A program made the position numbers and the translations under genes. From Streptomyces sp. Tue6028 (GTDB lineage: Bacteria; Actinomycetota; Actinomycetes; Streptomycetales; Streptomycetaceae): a DNA stretch of 64,000 bases. The stretch covers positions 1 through 64,000 of the forward strand of contig NZ_MLCE01000013.1 in assembly GCF_002300165.1 (NCBI RefSeq), given 5' to 3'. Of the stretch, positions 32,572 through 40,398 are shown in pieces (positions within the stretch are counted from its first letter, which is position 1; the number at the start of each line of letters is the position of its first letter). The notes under the pieces are model-generated. The model was not told the DNA's origin and made no database searches. It saw only the letters and a list, made by a program, of their open reading frames with translations.

Positions 32572-34257
32572 GTGGACCGCACAACCCAGCTCACCGCCCT
32601 GCGCACGGGGACCGCCACCCCCCTGCACACCTCCGGCACTCCCGCACACGCCTCCGGCCCGCCACTCCCGCCCGGCACGGGCGGAACTTCCCGGTCCGGA
32701 TCACTTGTATACGACCCTGCCGGTCCGGCCGCTTCGATGCACCTCGGGGCCGCGCGCGTCCTCGACGACAACTGGACCGGCACGTCCACGGTGCCCTCGC
32801 GCGGCCTGTACCCGCACCAGTGGTCCTGGGACTCTGCGTTCATCGCGATCGGCCTGCGCCACCTGTCCCCGCTGCGTGCCCAGACGGAGTTGGAGACCCT
32901 GCTCGGCGCCCAGTGGGCCGACGGACGCGTCCCGCACATCGTGTTCAACCCCTCCGTCCCGCTGGACGCGTACTTCCCGAGCCCCGACTTCTGGCGCTCC
33001 TCGACCGCGGGGCGCGCTGCGGGCGCCCCGCGCACCGTACAGACGTCGGGCATCGTGCAGCCACCGGTGCACGCGCTCGCCGTCTGGCTGGTGCACCGCG
33101 CGGACCCGGGCCTGTCGTGGGCGCGCGCGTTCCTCCCCCGGATGTATCCCCGTCTCGCGGCCTGGCACCGCTATCTCCTGCACCGCAGGGACCTGGGGGG
33201 CGGCGGCCTCGCCTCCGTGGTCCACCCCTGGGAGCAGGGCATGGACAACAGCCCCTGCTGGGACGCCCCGCTCAGCCGGGTCACCCCGGCGCCGGCCCGC
33301 TCCTTCCGCCGTGCCGACCTCGACCACGGGTCCGCCGAGGACCGGCCGACCGATCTCGACTACGGGCGGTACGTGCGGCTGGCCGCCGACTACCGGGACG
33401 GCGGATACGCGGACGGGGGCGGCGCGTTCGCCGTCGAGGACCCCGCGTTCAACGCGCTGCTGATCGCCTCCGAGCACGCGCTGGCGTGCATCGCGCAGGA
33501 GCTGGGCGCGGCGGGCACCGCCCGGCACGCCCGCGCCGAACGCCTCACGGCGGCCCTGGTGGAGCGGCTGTGGGACCCGGCGGCGGGCATGTTCTTCTGC
33601 CGGGACGTGCACGACGGGGGTAGGAGCGGTGCTCCCGACACGGAGCGGCGTTCGCGGAGCGATGCTCACGACACCGAGCAGCGTTCGCAGAGCAGTGCTC
33701 GCGGCACGGAGCGGCGCTCTCCGGGTGGCGCGCTGATCCGCGAGCGCAGTGTGGCCGGGCTGCTGCCGATCGTCCTGCCCGCGCTGCCGCGCGACATCGC
33801 CGCCGCCCTGGTCCGCACGGCGAGCGGCCCGCACTTCGGACTCGGCGGCGACACCCGGCTCGTACCGAGCTACGACCTCGCGGGGGACGCCTTCGACCCG
33901 CACCGGTACTGGCGCGGACCGGCCTGGTTCAACACCAACTGGCTGCTGGAGCGCGGCCTGCGGCTGCACGGGGAGCACGCGCGGGCGGACGGTCTGCGGG
34001 CCGCGCTGCTCGACACCGCGGCGGAGTCCGGATTCGCGGAGTACGTGGACCCGTACACCGGCGAGGCCTGCGGAGCGCTCGGCTTCAGCTGGACGGCCGC
34101 GCTGACGCTCGATCTGCTGCACGACCCCTTCGGGGCGGACCGATTCGTGTCCCCGGCGGGCCGCGACGCGTTCGACAGGACACAGGGCGCAACACCACAC
34201 GACACGACGGCACACAGCGCATGCGACACGGGCGCCAAAGGAGGGGACCGGGGATGA
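32572..34257 (+). CDS. GH63-like glycoside hydrolase (mannosyl/glucosylglycerate hydrolase-type (alpha/alpha)6 barrel)
   Basis: A 561-aa cytoplasmic protein. Characteristic motifs are GLYPHQWSWDSAF (about 80–92), VHPWEQGMDNSPCWD, HRYWRGPAWFNTNWLLERGL (about 442–461) and a GFSWTAALTLDLL end, as in GH63/MGH-type hydrolases acting on alpha-linked glucosyl or mannosyl compounds. Residues about 349–388 are an insertion of three imperfect 11-residue repeats (RSGAPDTERRS, RSDAHDTEQRS, QSSARGTERRS), not expected in the family. The N-terminal 50 residues are Thr/Pro/Gly-rich. GTG start. Its end overlaps the next gene by ATGA, so they are coupled. Confidence 0.85.
   Translation: MDRTTQLTALRTGTATPLHTSGTPAHASGPPLPPGTGGTSRSGSLVYDPAGPAASMHLGAARVLDDNWTGTSTVPSRGLYPHQWSWDSAFIAIGLRHLSPLRAQTELETLLGAQWADGRVPHIVFNPSVPLDAYFPSPDFWRSSTAGRAAGAPRTVQTSGIVQPPVHALAVWLVHRADPGLSWARAFLPRMYPRLAAWHRYLLHRRDLGGGGLASVVHPWEQGMDNSPCWDAPLSRVTPAPARSFRRADLDHGSAEDRPTDLDYGRYVRLAADYRDGGYADGGGAFAVEDPAFNALLIASEHALACIAQELGAAGTARHARAERLTAALVERLWDPAAGMFFCRDVHDGGRSGAPDTERRSRSDAHDTEQRSQSSARGTERRSPGGALIRERSVAGLLPIVLPALPRDIAAALVRTASGPHFGLGGDTRLVPSYDLAGDAFDPHRYWRGPAWFNTNWLLERGLRLHGEHARADGLRAALLDTAAESGFAEYVDPYTGEACGALGFSWTAALTLDLLHDPFGADRFVSPAGRDAFDRTQGATPHDTTAHSACDTGAKGGDRG
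33625..33724 (+). repeat. 33-bp imperfect coding repeat, three units
   Basis: Units begin AGCGGTGCTCCCGACACGGA, AGCGATGCTCACGACACCGA and AGCAGTGCTCGCGGCACGGA, each about 33 bp and in frame. They encode three 11-residue repeats inside the glycoside hydrolase. Confidence 0.8.
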
Positions 34258-36191
34258 CGGACCGGCATCATCTGCTCGTGCACGGTGGGACGTTCGCCGC
34301 CGTGGGCGACGGCGGGGACATCAGCGGCGTACGGGGCGGCAGCTCGCCGGACGGGCTGTTCGTGCGGGACGCCCGGCACCTCAGCCGCTGGCAGCTGACC
34401 GTGGACGGCGCGGTGCCCGAGGCGCTCACGCCGGTCGCGGACGGCGACACGGCACGCTGTGTGCTGGTGCCGCGCGGCGGGCGCACGGAGCCGCCCGCCT
34501 GCACGCTCTTCCGCGAACAGGCGGTCGCCGAGGGCGCGTTCGTGGAGGCGCTGCGCGTCACCAGCAACCGTCCGACGCCCACCACGGTCCGTATCGCGGT
34601 CACCGCGGACGCCGACTTCACCGACCAGTTCGAACTGCGCTCCGACCACCGCACGTACGCGAAGACGGGCGTGGTGCGGCAGCGTCAGGTCCTCGACGAC
34701 GGCGTGGAGTTCAGCTACCGGCGCGGTGAGTGGCGGTCCTGTACGACGGTCACCTCCGAGCCCGCGCCGGACGGTGTGGAGGAGACGGGCACGGGCGCCC
34801 GCCGCCTCGTGTGGACGCTCGAACTCGAACCGCACGGTTCGGCGGAGCTGGCGCTGCGCGTCGCCGCCCGTCCGCACGGCGCCGTCGTGGCGCCGCGCGT
34901 GCCGCTGTCCCCCGCCGCCGCCAACGAGCAACTGCTGGAACTCGAAGGGGAGTTCGCGGAGGGAGTGCCCTTCCCGACCGGCTGGCCGGAGCTGGCCGCG
35001 GCCTGTGCGCGCGGCCTGTCCGACCTGGCCGTGCTCCAGGTCCCGGCGACGGGTCCGGACGGCGAGGAGCTGCGGGTGCCCGCGGCCGGGGTCCCGTGGT
35101 TCCTCACCCTGCTGGGCCGGGACGCCCTGCTGACCTCGCTCTTCGCCCTGCCGTACCGTCCCGGGCTCGCCGCCGCCACGCTGCCCGCGCTCGCCGCGAC
35201 CCAGGCGACGGAGACGGGCGCAGGGGCGGTGGCCCAGCCCGGCAAGATCGTGCACGAGGTGCGGCACGGCGAACTGGCGCACTTCGGGCAGGTGCCGTAC
35301 GGGCGGTACTACGGCTCGGTCGACGCGACTCCCCTGTTCCTGGTGCTGCTCGGCGCGTACACGGAGCAGACCGGCGACACGGCGCCGGCCCGCCGCCTGG
35401 AGGCCAACGCCCGTGCGGCGATCGGCTGGATGCTCGACCACGGCGGTCTGACCTCGCGCGGCTATCTCGTCTACCGCGCGGACGGAGGCGGCCTCGCCAA
35501 CCAGAACTGGAAGGACTCGCCGGGGGCGATCTGCTCGGCGGACGGCAGCCGCCCCACCGGCCCGGTGATGGCGGCGGGCGCGCAGGGGTACGCGTACGAC
35601 GCCCTGCGCCGCACCGCGCAACTGGCGCGCACGGTCTGGGACGACGAGGTCTACGCGGCCCTGCTCGAACAGGCCGCCGCCGATCTGCGCGACCGCTTCC
35701 AGCGGGACTTCTGGATGTCCGAGCACGGCTTCCCCGCGCTGGCGCTGGACGGCGACGGCCGGCACGTCGACGCGCTCGCCTCGGACGCGGGCCATCTCCT
35801 GTGGTCCGGTCTGCTGGACAAGGAGTACGGCGAACTGGTGGGCCGCCGCCTCCTCGAACCGGACTTCTTCTCGGGCTGGGGCGTACGCACGCTCGCCGCG
35901 GGACAGCCCGCGTACCACCCGATGTCGTACCACCGCGGTTCGGTCTGGCCGCACGACAACGCGCTGATCACGCTGGGGCTGGCCCGCTACGGCCTGCACG
36001 ACGAGGCCCGCACGGTCGCGCACGGGCTGGTCGACGCGGCGACCGCCGCCGGGCACCGGCTCCCCGAGGTCCTCGCCGGCTACGGCCGTGACACGCACCG
36101 CGAGCCGGTGCCGTACCCGCACGCGTGCGTACGGGAGTCGAGGTCGGCGGCGGCTCCGCTGGCGCTGCTCACCGCCGTGGGAGGTGCGTAG
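34254..36191 (+). CDS. Glycogen debranching enzyme-like protein (GDE N-terminal domain + amylo-alpha-1,6-glucosidase-type barrel)
   Basis: A 645-aa protein. The N-terminal beta domain (about 1–200; GLFVRDARHLSRWQL is the hallmark) matches GDE_N-type domains. The (alpha/alpha)6 barrel shows VPWFLTLLGRDALLTSLFALPY, PGKIVHEVRHGELAHFG, YGSVDATPLFLVLLG and a late PMSYHRGSVWPHDNALI motif. Relatives hydrolyse alpha-1,6 or other alpha-glucosyl linkages. AAAGGAGGGG precedes the ATG that overlaps the previous stop. With the GH63-like partner and the divergent ROK repressor it forms a small sugar-catabolic unit; the substrate is unknown. Confidence 0.85.
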   Translation: MTDRHHLLVHGGTFAAVGDGGDISGVRGGSSPDGLFVRDARHLSRWQLTVDGAVPEALTPVADGDTARCVLVPRGGRTEPPACTLFREQAVAEGAFVEALRVTSNRPTPTTVRIAVTADADFTDQFELRSDHRTYAKTGVVRQRQVLDDGVEFSYRRGEWRSCTTVTSEPAPDGVEETGTGARRLVWTLELEPHGSAELALRVAARPHGAVVAPRVPLSPAAANEQLLELEGEFAEGVPFPTGWPELAAACARGLSDLAVLQVPATGPDGEELRVPAAGVPWFLTLLGRDALLTSLFALPYRPGLAAATLPALAATQATETGAGAVAQPGKIVHEVRHGELAHFGQVPYGRYYGSVDATPLFLVLLGAYTEQTGDTAPARRLEANARAAIGWMLDHGGLTSRGYLVYRADGGGLANQNWKDSPGAICSADGSRPTGPVMAAGAQGYAYDALRRTAQLARTVWDDEVYAALLEQAAADLRDRFQRDFWMSEHGFPALALDGDGRHVDALASDAGHLLWSGLLDKEYGELVGRRLLEPDFFSGWGVRTLAAGQPAYHPMSYHRGSVWPHDNALITLGLARYGLHDEARTVAHGLVDAATAAGHRLPEVLAGYGRDTHREPVPYPHACVRESRSAAAPLALLTAVGGA

Positions 36192-36213
36192 CCCGGGGCC
36201 GGCCGGCCCCGGG
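36192..36213. terminator. 22-bp perfect palindrome between convergent genes
   Basis: CCCGGGGCC-GGCC-GGCCCCGGG starts immediately after the TAG stop of the debranching-like gene and lies 14 bp before the dus stop on the other strand. It could act as a bidirectional terminator. Confidence 0.65.
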
Positions 36214-36226
36214 CGCACGGACCGGG

Positions 36227-37378
36227 TCAGCCCCCGGACGTGTCCAGTTCCGCGTCCTCGCTGATCCCCGCGCAGTCGTACGGGTCCTTCAGCCAGCCGT
36301 CCGGCAGGACGACCCTGTTGTTGCCGGAGGTGCGGCCGCGGGGCCCGTCCGCGCCGGCGGGCCAGGGCTGGTCGAGGTCCAGCTCGGCGAGTCCTTCGGA
36401 GAGTTCGGCGAGCGACGAGGTGATCGCGAGGCGCTTGCGCATCTCGGAGCCGACCGCGAAGCCCTTCAGGTACCAGGCGACGTGCTTGCGGAAGTCGATG
36501 ACACCGCGGGCCTCGTCGCCGATCCACTCACCGAGCAGGGTCGCGTGGCGGACCATGACGTCCGCGACCTCGCGCAGCGTCGGCCGGGCGAACTCCGCGC
36601 GCCCCTCGAAGGCGGCCACCAGGTCACCGAAGAGCCAGGGCCGGCCGAGGCAGCCGCGGCCCACGACGACGCCGTCGCAGCCGGTCTCGCGGACCATCCG
36701 GATCGCGTCCTCGGCGGACCAGATGTCGCCGTTGCCGAGGACGGGGATCTCCGGCACGTGCTCCTTGAGGCGCGCGATGGCGTCCCAGTCCGCCGTGCCG
36801 CCGTAGTGCTGTGCGGCGGTCCGGCCGTGCAGCGCGATCGCCGTGACGCCTTCCTCGACGGCGATCCGCCCGGCGTCCAGGAAGGTGATGTGGTCGTCGT
36901 CGATGCCCTTGCGCATCTTCATGGTGACCGGGAGGTCGCCGGCGCCGGCGACGGCCTCGCGCAGGATCGCCCGCAGCAGGTTCCGCTTGTACGGGAGCGC
37001 GGAGCCGCCGCCCTTGCGGGTCACCTTCGGGACCGGGCAGCCGAAGTTCAGGTCGATGTGGTCGGCGAGGTTCTCCTCCGCGATCATGCGGACGGCCTTG
37101 CCGACGGTGGCGGGGTCCACGCCGTACAGCTGGATCGAGCGCGGCTTCTCGGTCGCGTCGAAGTGGATCAGCTGCATGGTCTTCTCGTTGCGCTCGACCA
37201 GCGCCCGCGTGGTGATCATCTCGCTGACGAACAGGCCCTTGCCGCCGCTGAACTCGCGGCACAGGGTGCGGAACGGCGCGTTCGTGATCCCGGCCATGGG
37301 CGCGAGGACGACGGGCGGCTGCACCGTGTGGGGGCCGATCGACAGAGGGGACGCGGGGGCGAGGGTGGGCGTGGACAT
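36227..37378 (-). CDS. dusB: tRNA-dihydrouridine synthase
   Basis: A 383-aa FMN enzyme reducing uridine in the tRNA D-loop. The TIM barrel starts PVVLAPMAGITNAPFRTLCREF. The catalytic Cys lies in DLNFGCPVPKVTRKGGGSAL, with VTMKMRKGI and ALHGRTAAQHYGG (FMN phosphate site) and VLGNGDIWSAEDA following. The C-terminal helical tRNA-binding domain is present, with a non-conserved tail ending in an acidic stretch. The DusB assignment is by general resemblance and size; other Dus subtypes are not excluded. Confidence 0.92.
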   Translation of the reverse strand: MSTPTLAPASPLSIGPHTVQPPVVLAPMAGITNAPFRTLCREFSGGKGLFVSEMITTRALVERNEKTMQLIHFDATEKPRSIQLYGVDPATVGKAVRMIAEENLADHIDLNFGCPVPKVTRKGGGSALPYKRNLLRAILREAVAGAGDLPVTMKMRKGIDDDHITFLDAGRIAVEEGVTAIALHGRTAAQHYGGTADWDAIARLKEHVPEIPVLGNGDIWSAEDAIRMVRETGCDGVVVGRGCLGRPWLFGDLVAAFEGRAEFARPTLREVADVMVRHATLLGEWIGDEARGVIDFRKHVAWYLKGFAVGSEMRKRLAITSSLAELSEGLAELDLDQPWPAGADGPRGRTSGNNRVVLPDGWLKDPYDCAGISEDAELDTSGG

Positions 37379-37458
37379 TCCCCCATTGTCGCGTACGCCG
37401 GCGGGTGCTCGTACGGGGATCCGGTCTCACCCCGCGGCCAAGATCGTGTACCGGTCAT

Positions 37459-37491
37459 TAGTTAGACGCACTATCGAAAAAGGCGTACGCT
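37459..37491 (+). promoter_or_regulatory. Promoter and possible operator of the first MFS gene
   Basis: TAGACG (37463–37468), 17 bp, then TACGCT (37486–37491) make a plausible housekeeping promoter whose leader would be at most a few bases. TAGT-TAGACGC-ACTA (37459–37473) is a short inverted repeat over the -35 hexamer and may be a repressor site. Confidence 0.45.
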
Positions 37492-37497
37492 GGGTGG

Positions 37498-38952
37498 ATG
37501 CCCGAGCTCAGCCACCGCCACCGGATGCTGGTGCTCGCGATCTGCTGCATGAGCCTGCTGATCGTGAGCCTGGACAACACGGTCCTGAACGTCGCCCTCC
37601 CCTCGATGCAGCGGGAACTGCACGCCGACGTCGCGGGCCTGCAGTGGACCATCGACGCCTACACCCTGGTCCTCGCCTCGCTGCTGATGCTCGCGGGCTC
37701 GACCGCCGACCGCATCGGCCGCCGCAAGGTCTTCACCGCGGGCCTGGTGATCTTCACCCTCGGTTCGGTCCTGTGCTCCCTCGCCCCGAACCTCGAATCC
37801 CTCGTCGTCTTCCGCATGGTGCAGGCGGTCGGCGGTTCGATGCTCAACCCGGTGGCGATGTCGATCATCACCAACACCTTCACCGACCCGCGCGAGCGCG
37901 CCCGCGCGATCGGCGCGTGGGGCGGTGTCGTCGGCATCTCCATGGCCGCCGGCCCCCTGGTCGGCGGCCTCCTTGTCGACTCGGTCGGCTGGCGCTCGAT
38001 CTTCTGGATCAACCTCCCGGTCGGCCTCGCGGCGCTGCTGCTCACCCTGCGCTTCGTCCCCGAGTCCCGCGCCCCCAAGGCCCGCCGCCCCGACCCGGTC
38101 GGACAGCTGCTGGTCATCGCGCTGCTCGGCTCGCTGACGTACGCGATCATCGAGGCGCCCAGCTCCGGTGCCCCGAAGACCCTCGCCTTCGGCGCGATCG
38201 CCGTCGCCGCGCTGCTCGGCCTCCTGTGGTTCGAGCCGCGACGGGCCGAACCCCTCATCGATCTGCGCTTCTTCCGCTCCGCGCCGTTCAGCGGGGCCAC
38301 GGTCATAGCCGTCAGCGCGTTCGCCGCGCTCAGCGGCTTCCTCTTCCTGTCGACGCTCTACCTGCAGAACGTGCGCGGTCTGGACGCGTTGCACGCCGGT
38401 CTGTGGATGCTGCCGATGGCCGCCCTGTGCTTCGTCTGCGCCCCCCTGTCGGGACGGGTGGTCGGCAGCCGGGGACCGCGCCTGCCGCTGCTGATCGCCG
38501 GCGTGGCGATGTCGGCGAGCGGCGTTCTGTTCGCGGCCTTCGAGGCCGAGACGTCGAACGTCACGCTCGTCGTCGGCTACGTCCTGTTCGGGCTCGGCTT
38601 CGGTTTCGTCAACGCACCCATCACCAACACCGCCGTCTCCGGCATGCCCCGCTCCCAGGCGGGCGTCGCCGCCGCCGTCGCCTCGACCAGCCGCCAGATC
38701 GGCGGCACCCTCGGGGTCGCCGTGGTCGGCGCCGTGCTGGCGTCGGGGGTACAGGGGGCGGCCTACCGGGACACGTTCGTGTCGGCCGCCCGGCCCGGCT
38801 GGTGGATCATCGCCGCGTGCGGCCTCGCGGTCCTCGTCCTCGGCGCGCTGACCAGCGGACGCTGGGCCCGCAGGACGGCCGAGGACACGGCCGCGCGGCT
38901 GGTGTCGGAGGAGTCCCCGGAGGTACGGGACCCGGCGGGCGTAAGCGCCTAG
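37498..38952 (+). CDS. MFS drug exporter, DHA2 (EmrB/QacA, 14-TM) family
   Basis: A 484-aa transporter with about 14 hydrophobic segments. Motif C-like LVSLDNTVLNVALPSMQREL lies at the N-terminus. Motif A GSTADRIGRRKVFTAGL (about 65) and the proton-relay segment VRMVQAVGG-type FRMVQAVGGSMLNPVAMS follow. It probably exports cationic drugs or antibiotics by proton antiport. No dedicated regulator is adjacent except a degraded-looking frame downstream. The start ATG follows GGGTGG closely. Confidence 0.9.
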   Translation: MPELSHRHRMLVLAICCMSLLIVSLDNTVLNVALPSMQRELHADVAGLQWTIDAYTLVLASLLMLAGSTADRIGRRKVFTAGLVIFTLGSVLCSLAPNLESLVVFRMVQAVGGSMLNPVAMSIITNTFTDPRERARAIGAWGGVVGISMAAGPLVGGLLVDSVGWRSIFWINLPVGLAALLLTLRFVPESRAPKARRPDPVGQLLVIALLGSLTYAIIEAPSSGAPKTLAFGAIAVAALLGLLWFEPRRAEPLIDLRFFRSAPFSGATVIAVSAFAALSGFLFLSTLYLQNVRGLDALHAGLWMLPMAALCFVCAPLSGRVVGSRGPRLPLLIAGVAMSASGVLFAAFEAETSNVTLVVGYVLFGLGFGFVNAPITNTAVSGMPRSQAGVAAAVASTSRQIGGTLGVAVVGAVLASGVQGAAYRDTFVSAARPGWWIIAACGLAVLVLGALTSGRWARRTAEDTAARLVSEESPEVRDPAGVSA

Positions 38953-39208
38953 AGGGTCGGTCCTGGCGCAGCACCACGGTGACGCCCAGCCGCTCCAGGA
39001 ACGGCACCACCGCCTCGAAGTACTCCAGCTCGCCGTCCCTGTCCACGCTGACGCCCGCCAGGGCCCGCCGGGCCACGTCGGCGTGGTGCCAGACGAGCGT
39101 GAAGGGCGCGCGGGGCCCCTCCGGCCTCCGACGGCCGCGCCGATCATAGGCCGGGCACCTCCCTGACGTGGCCGGCGCGCGGTGCAGGGGACCGCGACCG
39201 GCCGTCAC
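38953..39208 (-). pseudogene. Possible gene remnant of unknown family
   Basis: A minus-strand frame reads through this gap with a protein-like core (FTLVWHHADVARRALAGVSV, then GELEYFEAVVPFLERLG) but runs on antisense into the MFS gene and has no clear start. The short core has balanced composition unlike the Arg/Pro-rich shadows around it. It may be the decayed end of a former gene; I recognise no family. Confidence 0.3.
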
Positions 39209-39217
39209 GGGCAGCCG

Positions 39218-40297
39218 TCACGCGGGCCCGGCGTCCCGCTCCGGATTCCCGTCCGCCGGCGCGAGGGCGTGCAGCCGCTCCAGCCGCTCACGGCTCTCCT
39301 CGTCCGTCGGGACGTACGTCACCATGCGGGCCCCCAGGTCGGGGGCGAGCCACAGGTCGGTGTGGTCGACGGTGACCAGCCCCACGTACGGGTTGAGGAA
39401 CTGCTTGGTCCTGCTGCGGGCGCCGCCCACCACCTCGTACCGCTCCCAGTGCTCACGGAACTCCGCGGACTCCGTCGTCAGCCGCTTGACCAGCATCTTC
39501 CAGGCGGGTTCGCCGAGGTGTCCGGCCATCGAGCCGCGCAGCTTCGCGGCCATCATGCGCATCGCGTCGTCGAGCTGCACGATCGACCTGCGCCACTCGG
39601 CGTTCGTGTAGACGAGGATCATGCAGTTGCGGTCCTCGGGCGGCACCGCGTCGAGGTCGCTCATCAGCAGGCGGGCGTACGTCCTGTTGTACGCGAGGAT
39701 GTCGTACCGGCTGTTCTGGATGCAGGCGGGGACCGGCTCCAGCTGGGTCAGCATGTGCCGCAGCGCCGGGGTGATCGTCGGGCACTGCGCGGCGGGCGAG
39801 GGGTCGACGGCGCCCGCCAGCTGGAAAAGGTGGGCACGCTCGCTCGCGTCCAGCAGCAGGGTGCGGGCCAGCGCGTCGAGGACCTGCTCGGAGACCTGGA
39901 TGTCCCTCGCCTGTTCGAGCCACGTGTACCAGGTGACGCCCACGGCGGAGAGCTGCGCGACCTCCTCGCGGCGCAGTCCCGGGGTGCGCCGGCGCCGGCC
40001 GCGGGGCAGTCCGACCTGCTCGGGCGGGATGCGTTCGCGCCGGCTGCGGAGGAAGCCGGCGAGTTCGTGACGCCTGATCTCGCTGCCGCGGGGTGCGGCG
40101 GTGGCGGAGGGTCGGTCGACGGCGGGGGCGGCCGGTCCCGGCTGCGGGGCGGGGGCCGGGGTGCGGGCCCGTCCGGCCGGGGCGGGGGCCGGCGCGTCGG
40201 CCGGGGTGCGGGCCGGTGTCCCGGCCTGCGCGGCCGGGGCCGGGTGTGCTGCCCGCGGGGCCGGGGTCGTGGTCGTCTCCCGCACCATCGTCGTCAT
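39218..40297 (-). CDS. XRE-type transcriptional regulator with MmyB-like ligand domain
   Basis: A protein of up to 359 aa. About 75 N-terminal residues are Ala/Pro/Thr low-complexity. The helix-turn-helix follows (LAGFLRSRRERI, then GLRREEVAQLSAVGVTWYTW), with the conserved RRTPGLRREEVA pattern of this Streptomyces regulator group. The MmyB-like (PAS-fold) C-terminal domain spans about 165–350 (ILAYNRTYARLL, NPYVGLVTVDHTDLWLAPD). It is divergent from an MFS exporter gene, with TACCAG/CTGGTA inverted repeats in between, so it probably controls that exporter and itself. ATG 40297 has GGAGG too close; ATG 40288 is an alternative. Confidence 0.9.
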   Translation of the reverse strand: MTTMVRETTTTPAPRAAHPAPAAQAGTPARTPADAPAPAPAGRARTPAPAPQPGPAAPAVDRPSATAAPRGSEIRRHELAGFLRSRRERIPPEQVGLPRGRRRRTPGLRREEVAQLSAVGVTWYTWLEQARDIQVSEQVLDALARTLLLDASERAHLFQLAGAVDPSPAAQCPTITPALRHMLTQLEPVPACIQNSRYDILAYNRTYARLLMSDLDAVPPEDRNCMILVYTNAEWRRSIVQLDDAMRMMAAKLRGSMAGHLGEPAWKMLVKRLTTESAEFREHWERYEVVGGARSRTKQFLNPYVGLVTVDHTDLWLAPDLGARMVTYVPTDEESRERLERLHALAPADGNPERDAGPA

Positions 40298-40343
40298 GCC
40301 TCCAGCCTGAGCCTCACCGGAACCTGTTTCCAGGTACTGCTTC

Positions 40344-40371
40344 TACCAGGATAAGAAGACTCTGGTACCAG
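40344..40371. promoter_or_regulatory. Operator candidate between MmyB-type regulator and MFS gene
   Basis: TACCAG (40344–40349) and CTGGTA (40362–40367) form an inverted repeat spaced by 12 bp. The second arm is also part of a perfect 10-bp palindrome CTGGTACCAG (40362–40371). CCTG-TTTC-CAGG occurs just upstream (around 40323–40334). This clustering of one half-site in a divergent promoter suggests binding by the adjacent regulator. Confidence 0.5.
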
Positions 40372-40398
40372 CCTGAGGCGGGGAGAAGGCTGAGGGAC

